From the NCBI RefSeq assembly GCF_001421885.1, contig NZ_LMLH01000003.1:1-64000 (forward strand): a stretch of 64,000 nt of DNA, given 5' to 3'. Every line of letters begins with the position of its first letter. Positions within the stretch are counted from its first letter, which is position 1. The notes under the pieces are model-generated. The model worked only from the letters and a program-made list of their open reading frames with translations. It did not search any database and was not told the DNA's origin. Both the position numbers and the translations under genes were made by a program. This DNA is from Pseudomonas sp. Leaf48 (GTDB lineage Bacteria > Pseudomonadota > Gammaproteobacteria > Pseudomonadales > Pseudomonadaceae). Below are positions 43,201-51,625 of the stretch, piece by piece.

Positions 43201-43325
43201 TCATGGCACATCCTTGAAGAAGACGTGACCACCGAGCTTAAGGGTCTGCTTCGCTTTCGTGGCCCAAGCCGGAGGCATCTGTATGCTGGTCGCGTAATAG
43301 TGTGTGGCGCCTCCCGTAGCCGATG
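43201..43325 (-). pseudogene. Second phage endolysin remnant with start of an Rz gene
   Basis: The minus frame SATGGATHYYATSIQMPPAW, then ATKAKQTLKLGGHVFFKDVP, equals the last ~40 residues of the endolysin at 21075-21500. It ends at 43201, where an overlapping ATG (43202-43204) begins MNPSSLKLTLAGVW, the start of an Rz-like protein that breaks off after about 14 residues. Both genes are truncated, so this is debris of a second, related lysis cassette lacking the DUF6527 gene. Confidence 0.8.
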
Positions 43326-43956
43326 TCCTGGCAGGAGCAGTCGATCCTATTTGCGGAACTGCCGGCCCACCTGCAAAAGATGGCGCTATTCAAAGTGAAC
43401 ACCGGCACGCGGGAGCAGGAAGTCTGCAAGCTGAGATGGGATTGGGAAATTTCGGTAGCGGAGCTCGGCACCAGCGTTTTTTTGATACCGGCTGATTTTC
43501 GGCGGTAGACACGAACGGTCTGGAGTAAAAAAAGGTGATGAGCGACTGGTCGTGCTCAACCACGTGGCGAAGTCGATCATCGAACAGCAGCGCGGCCTGA
43601 GCAAGGACTGGGTTTTCCCTTACAACGGCAGCGCGATGCACCGGATGAACGACTCGGCCTGGAAGAAGGCGCGGGTGAGAGCGGCGAAACTCTGGCAGGA
43701 GGAAAACCTTCGCCCCGCTCACCCTGGTTATGCATCCATCAGGATTCATGGCCTCAAACACACTTTCGGCCGGCGGCTACGCGCAGCAGGCGTCACCGAG
43801 GAAGACCGCAAGGCACTTCTGGGCCACAAGAACGGCAGCATCACCAGTCACTACTCGGGTGCTGAGCTCGGGCAACTGATTGAAGCTGCGAACATGGTAT
43901 CAGCAACCGATTCGCGTGGACCGGTCCTGACAATCTTGAAGAGGAAGCAGGCGTGA
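43326..43956 (+). pseudogene. Tyrosine-type phage integrase, truncated and frameshifted
   Basis: The plus strand encodes the catalytic domain only: LPAHLQKMALFKVNTGTREQ (first Arg), a shift near 43505 where one frame stops at TAG, then GDERLVVLNHVAKSIIEQQR, IRIHGLKHTFGRRLRAAGVT and LGHKNGSITSHYSGAELGQL with the His and nucleophile Tyr. The arginine of HxLRHT is Lys here, as in some phage integrases I know. The N-terminal DNA-binding part is missing and the join to the endolysin remnant is direct. It is inactive. Confidence 0.85.
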
Positions 43957-44027
43957 AAAATAGAGAAGTCACGCACATGAAAAAGGCCAATGCTGTGAAC
44001 ATTAGCCTAAGTCATTGAATTATATGG

Positions 44028-44270
44028 TCGGGACGAAGTGATTCGAACACTCGACCCCTAGCACCCCATCTCCTTTTTCATACTTCTTGAAAGCTTCCAA
44101 AATTTTACTCTGGATTTTTCTAAGCTAGTATTTACTTGAGCTCCAGCGGTGTTCTGCTCTACGAGAGTCCAGTAACGTCCATCAAGAGCCGACGTTTTTG
44201 TGGGGGTAAAAGTAGGGGGAACCTATTTTATGGCCAAAATCACCATCAAAGAACTCGAGTCGCTGACCGC
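44028..44270. repeat. 243-bp direct repeat, right copy (att-like plus integrase 5' end)
   Basis: The intact version of the repeat at 23830-24072, offset exactly 20,198 bp. The left ~45 bases on minus read as a tRNA T arm and acceptor end (GAGTG-TTCGAAT-CACTT, CGTCCCGACCA), but no full tRNA gene is present. The rest leads into the intact integrase. Confidence 0.85.
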
Positions 44271-45684
44271 TGAAGATGCCGGCCGAATCCTCAGGGAGGA
44301 TGGCAATCTGGCCGGTCGAATTTCCCTGCGTAAGGACGGCGTGTCGGTCAGCTTCTTCTATCGGTATCGCTGGGGCGAGCAGAACAAAGAGTACGCCTGC
44401 GGGTCCTGGCCGCGCAAATCCCTGACGGACATCCGTAAGGCGCGTAACCAGGCCCGGGCGCTGATCGATGAGCAGATCAATCCCAACGAACACAAGAAAA
44501 TTGCCAAGGCACAGGCATACGCCGCTGCTAACGTAGAGGCTGAACTAGTAAAAACGACGAAGGTGAAAACGCTGACCGTCCAGGATCTGGCCAAGGCGTG
44601 GCTGTTGGATGGCGTGGCGCGCAAAGATGGCAATGCTGAATTGCAGCGCCGTTTTAACAAGGACCTTTTTCCGGCACTCGGCAAGACCGCGGTGAGCAGC
44701 GTCTCCGAACACGATGTTCGGGCGCTGATCCGGGCCGTGATCAACCGCGGCGCTCACCGGCAAGCCATCAGTTTCTTCGCCGACCTCACTCAGATGTTCA
44801 ACTGGGCCAGAAAGCGTCAGCCCTGGCGGGCCTTATTGATCGAGGGCGATCCGACTGAGCTGGTCGACATCTCCCCCTTGATCCCTGCCAGCTACGAAGC
44901 GGAAAGAAGCCGCATCCTTTCCCCGGCTGAGCTTTTGGAACTGCACAACCGCTTCCAGCAAATGACCGCCGATTACGACGCCCTCCCCGCGGGCCAAAAA
45001 TACGACGGCATTCGACCGCTAAAGAAGGAAACGCAGCTCGCGCTCTGGATTAGCCTGGGCACGCTGTGCCGGATTGGTGAGTTGCTACAAGCCGAATGGA
45101 AAAATGTCGATCTGGACCAGCAGACCTGGTTCCTACCCAGTGAAAACGTCAAAGGTACCCGAGGCAAGAAACAAGACCACCATGTCTTCCTCTCGCCCTT
45201 CGCCCTGCATTTCTTTCAGGAACTCAAGACCCTGACGGGGGACTCCCAGTGGTGCTTTCCGAACAAGCAGGATGATGGGCATGTGGACGTAAAGGTGGCG
45301 AGTAAACAGGTCGGCGATCGCCAGGCCCGGTTCAAAAACCGCAAGGCCCTCTCACGACGGCGTCACGACGATACCCTGGTCCTGGCCGACGGCCAAAACG
45401 GCGACTGGACGCCGCATGACCTGCGCCGCACGGGCGCGACCATGATGCAGGCCTTGGGGGTCAGCCTGGACGTCATCGACCGCTGCCAAAACCATGTGTT
45501 GGCCGGCTCCCGGGTGAGGCGCCATTACCTGCATCACGACTATGCCGAAGAGAAGAAGTGTGCCTGGAACCTGTTGGGCGATCGACTCAGTGCCGTGCTG
45601 TCCTCAACTTACGAGCACACGCCAAACGAGTCGATGTTGTCTTTTCCAGCGTACGCGGCGACAGAGACGCTGACACCCTCATAG
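44230..45684 (+). CDS. Tyrosine-type site-specific integrase, intact
   Basis: A 484-residue P4-like integrase. The N-terminal DUF4102-like arm-binding part starts MAKITIKELESLTAEDAGRI. The core-binding domain spans about 120-220 and the catalytic domain about 250-450: Arg in SLGTLCRIGELLQAEW, HDLRRTGATMMQAL, CQNHVLAGSRVRRHYLHHDY with the nucleophile Tyr. It should catalyse integration and excision at the adjacent att-like sequence. The start at 44230 has AGGGGGA upstream; an upstream GTG at 44200 only adds ten residues. It points to the amine-oxidation cluster on its right. Confidence 0.9.
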   Translation: MAKITIKELESLTAEDAGRILREDGNLAGRISLRKDGVSVSFFYRYRWGEQNKEYACGSWPRKSLTDIRKARNQARALIDEQINPNEHKKIAKAQAYAAANVEAELVKTTKVKTLTVQDLAKAWLLDGVARKDGNAELQRRFNKDLFPALGKTAVSSVSEHDVRALIRAVINRGAHRQAISFFADLTQMFNWARKRQPWRALLIEGDPTELVDISPLIPASYEAERSRILSPAELLELHNRFQQMTADYDALPAGQKYDGIRPLKKETQLALWISLGTLCRIGELLQAEWKNVDLDQQTWFLPSENVKGTRGKKQDHHVFLSPFALHFFQELKTLTGDSQWCFPNKQDDGHVDVKVASKQVGDRQARFKNRKALSRRRHDDTLVLADGQNGDWTPHDLRRTGATMMQALGVSLDVIDRCQNHVLAGSRVRRHYLHHDYAEEKKCAWNLLGDRLSAVLSSTYEHTPNESMLSFPAYAATETLTPS

Positions 45685-45759
45685 GGCTGTTGCACCCAGC
45701 GCTCTCCGGAATTTAACATCCGCGACAACCCGTGTTGTGACCTTAAATTCGCGATGAGC

Positions 45760-46010
45760 AAAGGTGACAGACTGCATGTACAAATTCGTGAGCTTCACCG
45801 TTGCGGAACTGTTCAAAAAAATATGGCAAACACCCATGATCAAATTGGCCCACGACATGGTGTTTCCGACGTCGCCCTCGCCAAAGCTTGCCGCAAAGCC
45901 GGCATATCTTTCCCTGGCCGTGGGTCACCCGGCCAAAACGGAATAACAGCGACCGCGCAATTCCAAGTCTCCCAAGGTCGAAGGCAAGATCGGATTCGAG
46001 GTGCGAGACC
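45760..46010 (+). pseudogene. Multiply frameshifted remnant of an unknown protein
   Basis: Three plus frames join to one pattern: VAELFKKIWQTPMIKLAHD, then GVSDVALAKACRKAGISFPG, then RNSKSPKVEGKIGFEVRDR. The block WxxPMxKLAxxxGVSDVALAKxCR with a PxRGYW-like sequence is known to me from bacterial proteins of unknown role with a helix-turn-helix-like start. At least two frameshifts and an internal stop show that it is decayed. Confidence 0.6.
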
Positions 46011-46090
46011 GTGGTGCCTCGCCTGCCGAGACTGACACTGATCTGAACTCACCTAGCCATGGTTGCTTGCTGATTCCGCGGTGGCCACGA

Positions 46091-46132
46091 GAGGCCAGGC
46101 CTATGAATGGATAAATTCATAAGCCCAGCCTC
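46091..46132 (-). terminator. Imperfect hairpin after the leftward aldehyde dehydrogenase gene
   Basis: GAGGCCAGGCCTATGAAT pairs with ATTCATAAGCCCAGCCTC with a few mismatches, about 30 bp past the stop at 46161. It is a plausible terminator of the 46161-47588 gene. Confidence 0.45.
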
Positions 46133-46160
46133 GCCCCTCTGAAATAACCCGGCTCGTACG

Positions 46161-47588
46161 TCAGTTGCCCCAGCCAACCACTCCCTTGATCTCGAGGAAA
46201 TCATGGATACCCCAACCGGCGTACTCGCGGCCATTACCGGACTGCTTGTAACCACCGAACGGCGCAAAGGTATCCCAGCTCGGATAGTTCAGATACACCG
46301 AGCCGGCACGCATGCGCCCCGCCACGGCGCGGGCATGTTCGATGTCGGTTGACTGCACATAGGCCGCCAGGCCGTAGACGGTGTCGTTGGCGATCTCGAT
46401 GGCCTGCTCTTCGCTGTCGTAGGGAATGATCGCCAGCACCGGGCCGAAGATTTCCTCCCGGGCAATCGTCATCTGTGCCGTCACACCGCCGAAAACGGTG
46501 GGCTGCACGTAGTAGCCCTTGTCCAGGCCCTGCGGGCGACCCAGGCCACCCGTTATCAACGTGGCGCCCTCCTCGATGCCGGTGGCAATCAGGCCCTGGA
46601 TCTTGGCGAACTGCGCCTCGCTGATCACCGGACCGAGGTCGGTACTGGCGTCAAGCGGGCTGCCGGTAAGCATTTTCTCGGCGGTCTGCCGGGCAATCTG
46701 CAGCGCACGCTGATGTTGGGAAGCCGGGACCAACATGCGGGTGGGTGCATCGCACGATTGCCCCGAGTTGGAGAAACAGCCCTGCACACCCTTGGCCACC
46801 GCAACCTCGAAGTCAGCATCCTCCAGCAGGATGTTCGCCGATTTCCCACCCAACTCCTGGGCGACGCGCTTGACCGTATCGGCCGCCGCCTTCGCCACCA
46901 TGATCCCGGCGCGGGTCGAACCGGTGAACGACACCATATCGACCTTGGGGTGGCTTGCCATGTGCTGGCCCACGTCGGAGCCCGTACCGTTGAGCAAGTT
47001 GAACACCCCGGCCGGCACGCCCGCTTCGTGGAGAATTTCCGCGAAGATGATCCCGGTCAGCGGTGCGATCTCGCTGGGCTTGAGCACCACGGTACAGCCC
47101 GCAGCGATGGCCGGGGCGACCTTGCAGACGATCTGGTTCAGTGGCCAGTTCCAGGGGGTGATCAGGGCGCATACGCCAATGGCTTCGCGCACCACCCGGG
47201 TGCTGCCGTGCGACTCGCTGAACTGGAATTTTTCCAGAGCGCTGATGGTCGACTCCAGGTGCGCGCGGCCACTCCAGATTTGCGCGTCACGGGCGAAATG
47301 CAATGGCGCGCCCATTTCCTGGCTGACAGCCTTGACCAGGTCTTCATAACGCAGGTTGTACACCCGCAGAATCTCCTTGAGCAGCGCCAGGCGTTCGCTG
47401 ACGCTGGTTGTCGAGAAGGCCGGGATTGCCTTGGCTGCCGCCGCGACGGCCTTGTCGACATCCTGCGCATTGCCCACTGCGATGCTGATAAAGGCCTGTT
47501 CGGTGGAGGGGTCGATGACCTCCAGGGTATTGCCGGACAGGGCATCGGTCCATTGGCCATCGATGTAGAACTTGAGCGCGTTGTTCAT
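46161..47588 (-). CDS. NAD(P)-dependent aldehyde dehydrogenase
   Basis: A 475-residue aldehyde dehydrogenase. The catalytic Cys is in NSGQSCDAPTRMLV, the Glu in QELGGKSANILLEDAD, and the cofactor loop in SFTGSTRAGIMVA. No broken motif. The start at 47588 has GAG upstream and gives the family length. It lies downstream of mmsA in the leftward amine cluster and probably oxidises the aldehyde released by one of the flavoprotein oxidases or by the alcohol dehydrogenase. The substrate cannot be fixed from sequence. Confidence 0.9.
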   Translation of the reverse strand: MNNALKFYIDGQWTDALSGNTLEVIDPSTEQAFISIAVGNAQDVDKAVAAAAKAIPAFSTTSVSERLALLKEILRVYNLRYEDLVKAVSQEMGAPLHFARDAQIWSGRAHLESTISALEKFQFSESHGSTRVVREAIGVCALITPWNWPLNQIVCKVAPAIAAGCTVVLKPSEIAPLTGIIFAEILHEAGVPAGVFNLLNGTGSDVGQHMASHPKVDMVSFTGSTRAGIMVAKAAADTVKRVAQELGGKSANILLEDADFEVAVAKGVQGCFSNSGQSCDAPTRMLVPASQHQRALQIARQTAEKMLTGSPLDASTDLGPVISEAQFAKIQGLIATGIEEGATLITGGLGRPQGLDKGYYVQPTVFGGVTAQMTIAREEIFGPVLAIIPYDSEEQAIEIANDTVYGLAAYVQSTDIEHARAVAGRMRAGSVYLNYPSWDTFAPFGGYKQSGNGREYAGWGIHDFLEIKGVVGWGN

Positions 47589-47663
47589 GTTTTCACTCGC
47601 CTTGACTGGGACACCGGGTGAGGACATTTCGGGTCCTCACCCTGTTGAATGGATTGCGCCGAC

Positions 47664-49163
47664 TCAGCTGTTGCTGGGGAAAGCAAACTGGGCCGCTTCG
47701 TGGCTGGCACGGCGCGGCCAGCGTTGGGTGATGGCCTTCTTGCGGGTGTAGAAACGCACCCCGTCCGGACCATAGGCGTGCAGGTCGCCGAACAGCGAAC
47801 GCTTCCAACCGCCGAAACTGTGGTAGCTCACCGGGACCGGCAAAGGCACGTTGACGCCGACCATGCCCACCTCGATTTCATCGCAGAACAGACGCGCCGC
47901 TTCACCGTCACGGGTGAAGATGCAGGTGCCGTTGCCGTACTCGTGATCGTTGATCAGTTGCATGGCCTCTTCCAGGCTGCCGACACGGACGATGCACAGC
48001 ACCGGGCCGAAAATTTCGTCGGTGTAGATGCTCATCTGAGCGGTCACCCGGTCAAACAACGTGCCGCCGACAAAAAAGCCGTTTTCATGGCCGGCCACCA
48101 CCAGGTCACGGCCGTCCACCACCAGACTGGCGCCCTGGGCGACCCCGGCGTCGATATAGCCCTTGACCTTGTCACGCGCCGCGCCGGTCACCAGTGGGCC
48201 CATGTCCAGGCCACAGGCGGTACCGGCGCCGACTTTGAGTGCGCGCACCTGCGGCACCAGTCTGGCCACCAGCGCGTCAGCCACCGCATCGCCGACACAC
48301 ACGGCCACCGAGAGCGCCATGCAGCGTTCGCCGCACGAGCCGTAGGCCGCGCCCATCAACGCGCCGACGGCGTTGTCCAGGTCCGCGTCCGGCATCAGCA
48401 CCGCGTGGTTCTTTGCCCCGCCCAGGGCCTGTACGCGTTTGCCGCGCCTGGTACCTTCGCTGTAGATGTACTCGGCAATCGGGGTGGAACCGACAAAACT
48501 CAGCGCCTTGACATGGGGCGACTCGATCAGGCCATCGACGGCCTCTTTGTCGCCATGCACCACGCTCATCACGCCCTTGGGCAGGCCCGCTTCGATCAGC
48601 AACTCGGCAATGTACAGGGTCGAACTGGGGTCGCGCTCAGAGGGCTTGAGGATGAAGCAGTTGCCGCAGACGATGGCCAGCGGGTACATCCACAGCGGCA
48701 CCATGGCCGGAAAGTTGAACGGCGTGATGCCCGCCACCACGCCCACCGGCTGCAGGTCGGTCCAGGCGTCGATGTGCGGCCCGACGTTACGGCTGTAGTC
48801 GCCTTTGAGCAGCTCCGGAGCGCCGCACGCGAACTCGACGTTTTCGATGCCGCGCTTGAGTTCGCCCGCAGCATCTTCCAGGGTCTTGCCATGCTCCTCG
48901 CTGATTAATCGCGAGATCTCGGCTTCGTTCTGCTCCAGCAGTTGCTTGAAGCGGAACATCACCTGCGCACGCTTCGCTGGCGGGGTGTTGCGCCAGGCCG
49001 GGAAGGCGGCGCGGGCCGCGTCGATGGCTTGTTGCAGGGTGGCGCCGTCGGCCAGCGCCACTTGCCGGGTCACCGCGCCAGTGGACGGGTTGTAGACATC
49101 CGCGGTGCGCCCCATGCCTTGCACGCGAACACCGTTGATCAGATGGGGAACGATACTGCTCAT
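47664..49163 (-). CDS. mmsA: CoA-acylating (methyl)malonate-semialdehyde dehydrogenase
   Basis: A 499-residue enzyme of the MmsA/IolA group. It converts malonate or methylmalonate semialdehyde plus CoA to acetyl- or propionyl-CoA, CO2 and NADH. The catalytic Cys is in GSCGERCMALSVAV, the group loop in QALGGAKNHAVLMPDAD (Gly-Ala-Lys-Asn in place of the Glu of hydrolytic enzymes), and ITPFNFPAMVPLWM is typical of the family. Its presence implies that the pathway ends in a three-carbon semialdehyde. It is 75 bp upstream of the aldehyde dehydrogenase gene and 79 bp downstream of ridA. Confidence 0.92.
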   Translation of the reverse strand: MSSIVPHLINGVRVQGMGRTADVYNPSTGAVTRQVALADGATLQQAIDAARAAFPAWRNTPPAKRAQVMFRFKQLLEQNEAEISRLISEEHGKTLEDAAGELKRGIENVEFACGAPELLKGDYSRNVGPHIDAWTDLQPVGVVAGITPFNFPAMVPLWMYPLAIVCGNCFILKPSERDPSSTLYIAELLIEAGLPKGVMSVVHGDKEAVDGLIESPHVKALSFVGSTPIAEYIYSEGTRRGKRVQALGGAKNHAVLMPDADLDNAVGALMGAAYGSCGERCMALSVAVCVGDAVADALVARLVPQVRALKVGAGTACGLDMGPLVTGAARDKVKGYIDAGVAQGASLVVDGRDLVVAGHENGFFVGGTLFDRVTAQMSIYTDEIFGPVLCIVRVGSLEEAMQLINDHEYGNGTCIFTRDGEAARLFCDEIEVGMVGVNVPLPVPVSYHSFGGWKRSLFGDLHAYGPDGVRFYTRKKAITQRWPRRASHEAAQFAFPSNS

Positions 49164-49242
49164 AAAACTCTCCAGTGCCGAACAGGTTCACCCCGCCGGC
49201 AGGTATGAATGGCTAATGCCCGTGTGGCCGATGCAAGGTCAG

Positions 49243-49602
49243 TCAAGCCTTGACGGCCGCCTGCAGGGCAATTTCCACCAGGATATTGTCCGCCGCCATG
49301 TTCGCCTCGACGGTCGCCCGCGCCGGCAGCGCGTCCTGTGGCACCCACTCGCGCCAGACCGCGTTCATCGCCGCAAAGTCCTGGACCGCGTGCTTGAGCC
49401 AGATCTGCGCAAACAGGATGTGCGACTTGTCGGAACCAGCTTCGGCCAGCAGCGCGTCGATGCGCGCCAGCACCTGGGCGGTCTGCCCGGCGACGTCCTG
49501 GGTACGGTCGGCAGGCACTTGCCCGGTGATGTAGACGATGCCGTTGTGCACCAGCGCGTGGCTGAGCAGGCCGGGGTTGGGTTGTAGTCGGGTGATGGTC
49601 AT
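49243..49602 (-). CDS. RidA-family enamine/imine deaminase
   Basis: A 119-residue RidA/YjgF-type protein (VYITGQVPADRTQDVAGQTA, LPARATVEANMAADNILVEI). The Arg that binds the carboxylate in RidA is in PARATVE. It hydrolyses reactive imines made by amine oxidases, or acts as a pathway-specific deaminase. Co-location with flavin-dependent amine oxidases gives it a clear partner. It lies 32 bp from the alcohol dehydrogenase gene. Confidence 0.88.
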   Translation of the reverse strand: MTITRLQPNPGLLSHALVHNGIVYITGQVPADRTQDVAGQTAQVLARIDALLAEAGSDKSHILFAQIWLKHAVQDFAAMNAVWREWVPQDALPARATVEANMAADNILVEIALQAAVKA

Positions 49603-49634
49603 GGGAGTAACTCCTGCTAAGTAAAGGGGTTGAA

Positions 49635-50669
49635 TCAGGCGATTTGCAGTACCGTGCGGCCGACCAGTTGGCCTTTGCGCATGCGGGCGAAAATGTCGTT
49701 GATATCGTCCAGGCGTTCGAGGTTGATCTGCGCCTTGACCAGGCCACGGGCTGCGAATGACACCGCCTCGTTCAAGTCATGGCGGGTACCGATGTTGGAA
49801 CCGGTGATCGACAGCTCCCAACCGCTGATGCTGGAAATGGAAGCGCGCACCGTGTCGGCATCGCCGCCGGGCAGGCCGATGAACACCGCCGTTCCACCGG
49901 GGCGCAGCATCTTCACCGACTGCTCGAACGCCGCGTTGGCGGTGGCGGTCACCAGCACGGCGTGGACGCCGCCGGGAATCTGTTGCCTGAGGGTTTCGAC
50001 CGGGTTGTCGAGGGCGTTGATCAGGCACTCGGCGCCATAGCTGCGTGCCAGTTCAAGCTTGTCCGCACCCACATCGATGGCTGCCACGCGCAGCCCCATG
50101 GCAATGGCGTACTGCACCGCCACATGACCCAGCCCGCCGATGCCCATGACGGCCACCCACTGCCCCGGTCGGGCACGCGAGCGCATCAGGCCACGGTAGG
50201 TGGTCACGCCAGCGCAGAGAATGGGGGCCAGGGCGTACAGGTCGACATCCGGCTCGATCGTGGCGACGAATGCTGCCGGGGCCACCATGTACTCGGCGTA
50301 GCCGCCCTGCTTGCTGTAGCCGGTGGATTCGCGGTGTTCGCAGATGGTTTCCATCCCACCGAGACAGAACTCGCAGGTGCCACAGGCGCTGTACATCCAG
50401 GGCATGCCGACCGCGGTGCCGATCGCCGGTTCGCTGACACCCTCGCCATGGGCCGCCACGTGGCCGGTGATTTCATGGCCGGGAATCAGCGGCAGCGTGG
50501 GCAAGGCCGACCAGTCGCCGTCAATGGCATGCAGGTCACTGTGACAGACGCCGCAGGCGACGATGCGAATCAGTATTTCGCCGGGGCCCGGTTGTGGAAT
50601 CGGTACCTGTTCAATACGCAGCGGTTCGCCGACAGCGTGCAGAACGGCAGCCTTCATGGTTTGACTCAT
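49635..50669 (-). CDS. Zinc-dependent alcohol dehydrogenase (AdhP-like)
   Basis: A 344-residue MDR-family enzyme. Catalytic zinc ligands are Cys in VACGVCHSDLHA and His in LIPGHEITGHV. The four-cysteine structural zinc loop reads CGTCEFCLGGMETIC, and the NAD motif VMGIGGLGHVAVQ. It interconverts a short-chain alcohol and aldehyde. In this cluster it may oxidise an amino-alcohol-derived alcohol such as a 3-hydroxypropyl compound, but that is inference. The start at 50669 has GAGAG upstream. Confidence 0.9.
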   Translation of the reverse strand: MSQTMKAAVLHAVGEPLRIEQVPIPQPGPGEILIRIVACGVCHSDLHAIDGDWSALPTLPLIPGHEITGHVAAHGEGVSEPAIGTAVGMPWMYSACGTCEFCLGGMETICEHRESTGYSKQGGYAEYMVAPAAFVATIEPDVDLYALAPILCAGVTTYRGLMRSRARPGQWVAVMGIGGLGHVAVQYAIAMGLRVAAIDVGADKLELARSYGAECLINALDNPVETLRQQIPGGVHAVLVTATANAAFEQSVKMLRPGGTAVFIGLPGGDADTVRASISSISGWELSITGSNIGTRHDLNEAVSFAARGLVKAQINLERLDDINDIFARMRKGQLVGRTVLQIA

Positions 50670-50772
50670 CGCTCTCTCCTGAAACATCCACCCAATTTTC
50701 GGGCAAGTGGTCACCTATACCGCAGGCCAGAGCCGGCGGCAGGTGTGCGGGTCGAAAGAATTCCCCGGAGCG

Positions 50773-51564
50773 TCAGCCCACGGGACGTAAACTGCGTGTC
50801 GCGCTGGCAATGTTGCGCGCGGTGTTGATCACCTTGGGCGCCAGGTGTTTGCGCGCGTCCTCCAGGTTCCAGCGGCTGAACGGCACCGAAATGTTGACGG
50901 CCCCCAGGGGGTAGCCATCGGCATTCACCACCGCCGCAGCAACGCTGATATCTCCGGCGAAATACTCTTCCTGGGCATAGGCGTAGCCTTCACGACGCGC
51001 CTCGGCGACGATCGCGCGCAATTGATCCAGCTCGGTGACGGTGCTGGCGGTGTAGCCCTGGCGTTCGGAGGCGACCAGAATCGCGTCCGTTTCCGCCTCC
51101 GGCAGTGCGGCCAGGTACGCCCGACCTGCCGAGGTGCAGTACATCGGCAGGTGCCGGCCCAGCGGCATATGGATGGCAATCTGCTTGTGGCTGGGAAAAC
51201 GCGCCACGTAGAGCATGTCCAGGCCGCACGGTTCGAGCAGGTTGCAGCTCTCCTCGACGTCGCGGTTGAGCTCGTGCAGGTACGGGTTGGCGCGTTCGAT
51301 CAGCTCGCTGGTCTGCAGGTAGCCGGTGCCAAGGTCGAGGGACTTGGGCGCGAGGCGAAACCGCTTGGTCACGGGTTCCTTGTACAGGTAGCCCAGCGCC
51401 TCGAGGGTAAAGGTCGAGCGTTGCACGGTGCTTTTGTTCAGCCCGGTGGCTTGCGCCAATTCAATCAGGCTCATGCTCGGACGCCCGGCACGGAATGCCG
51501 TCAGGATCGACAGTCCCTTGGACAAAGCAGTAATGAAGAGTGGCGAGTCTTCTAGGGAACTCAT
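50773..51564 (-). CDS. IclR-family transcriptional regulator
   Basis: A 263-residue regulator with an N-terminal winged helix (about 10-75: SLIELAQATGLNKSTVQRST, TLEALGYLYKEP) and a C-terminal IclR effector domain (about 90-255: MPLGRHLPMYCTSAGRAYLA, GYAYAQEEYFAGDISVAAAV). It reads leftward in the middle of the amine cluster and is the obvious candidate regulator of it; the effector is unknown. Nothing links it to the distant PcaR-like boxes other than family. Confidence 0.9.
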   Translation of the reverse strand: MSSLEDSPLFITALSKGLSILTAFRAGRPSMSLIELAQATGLNKSTVQRSTFTLEALGYLYKEPVTKRFRLAPKSLDLGTGYLQTSELIERANPYLHELNRDVEESCNLLEPCGLDMLYVARFPSHKQIAIHMPLGRHLPMYCTSAGRAYLAALPEAETDAILVASERQGYTASTVTELDQLRAIVAEARREGYAYAQEEYFAGDISVAAAVVNADGYPLGAVNISVPFSRWNLEDARKHLAPKVINTARNIASATRSLRPVG

Positions 51565-51625
51565 GGGGTTATCCTTGTTGGTGCCGTGACAGGCGCGTGC
51601 GTGACGGTGCTGTTCAAACGGTGTT

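Noticed and set aside
44028..44072. A functional tRNA gene
   Set aside because: Only the T arm and acceptor 3' strand are present; no anticodon or D arm is found upstream.
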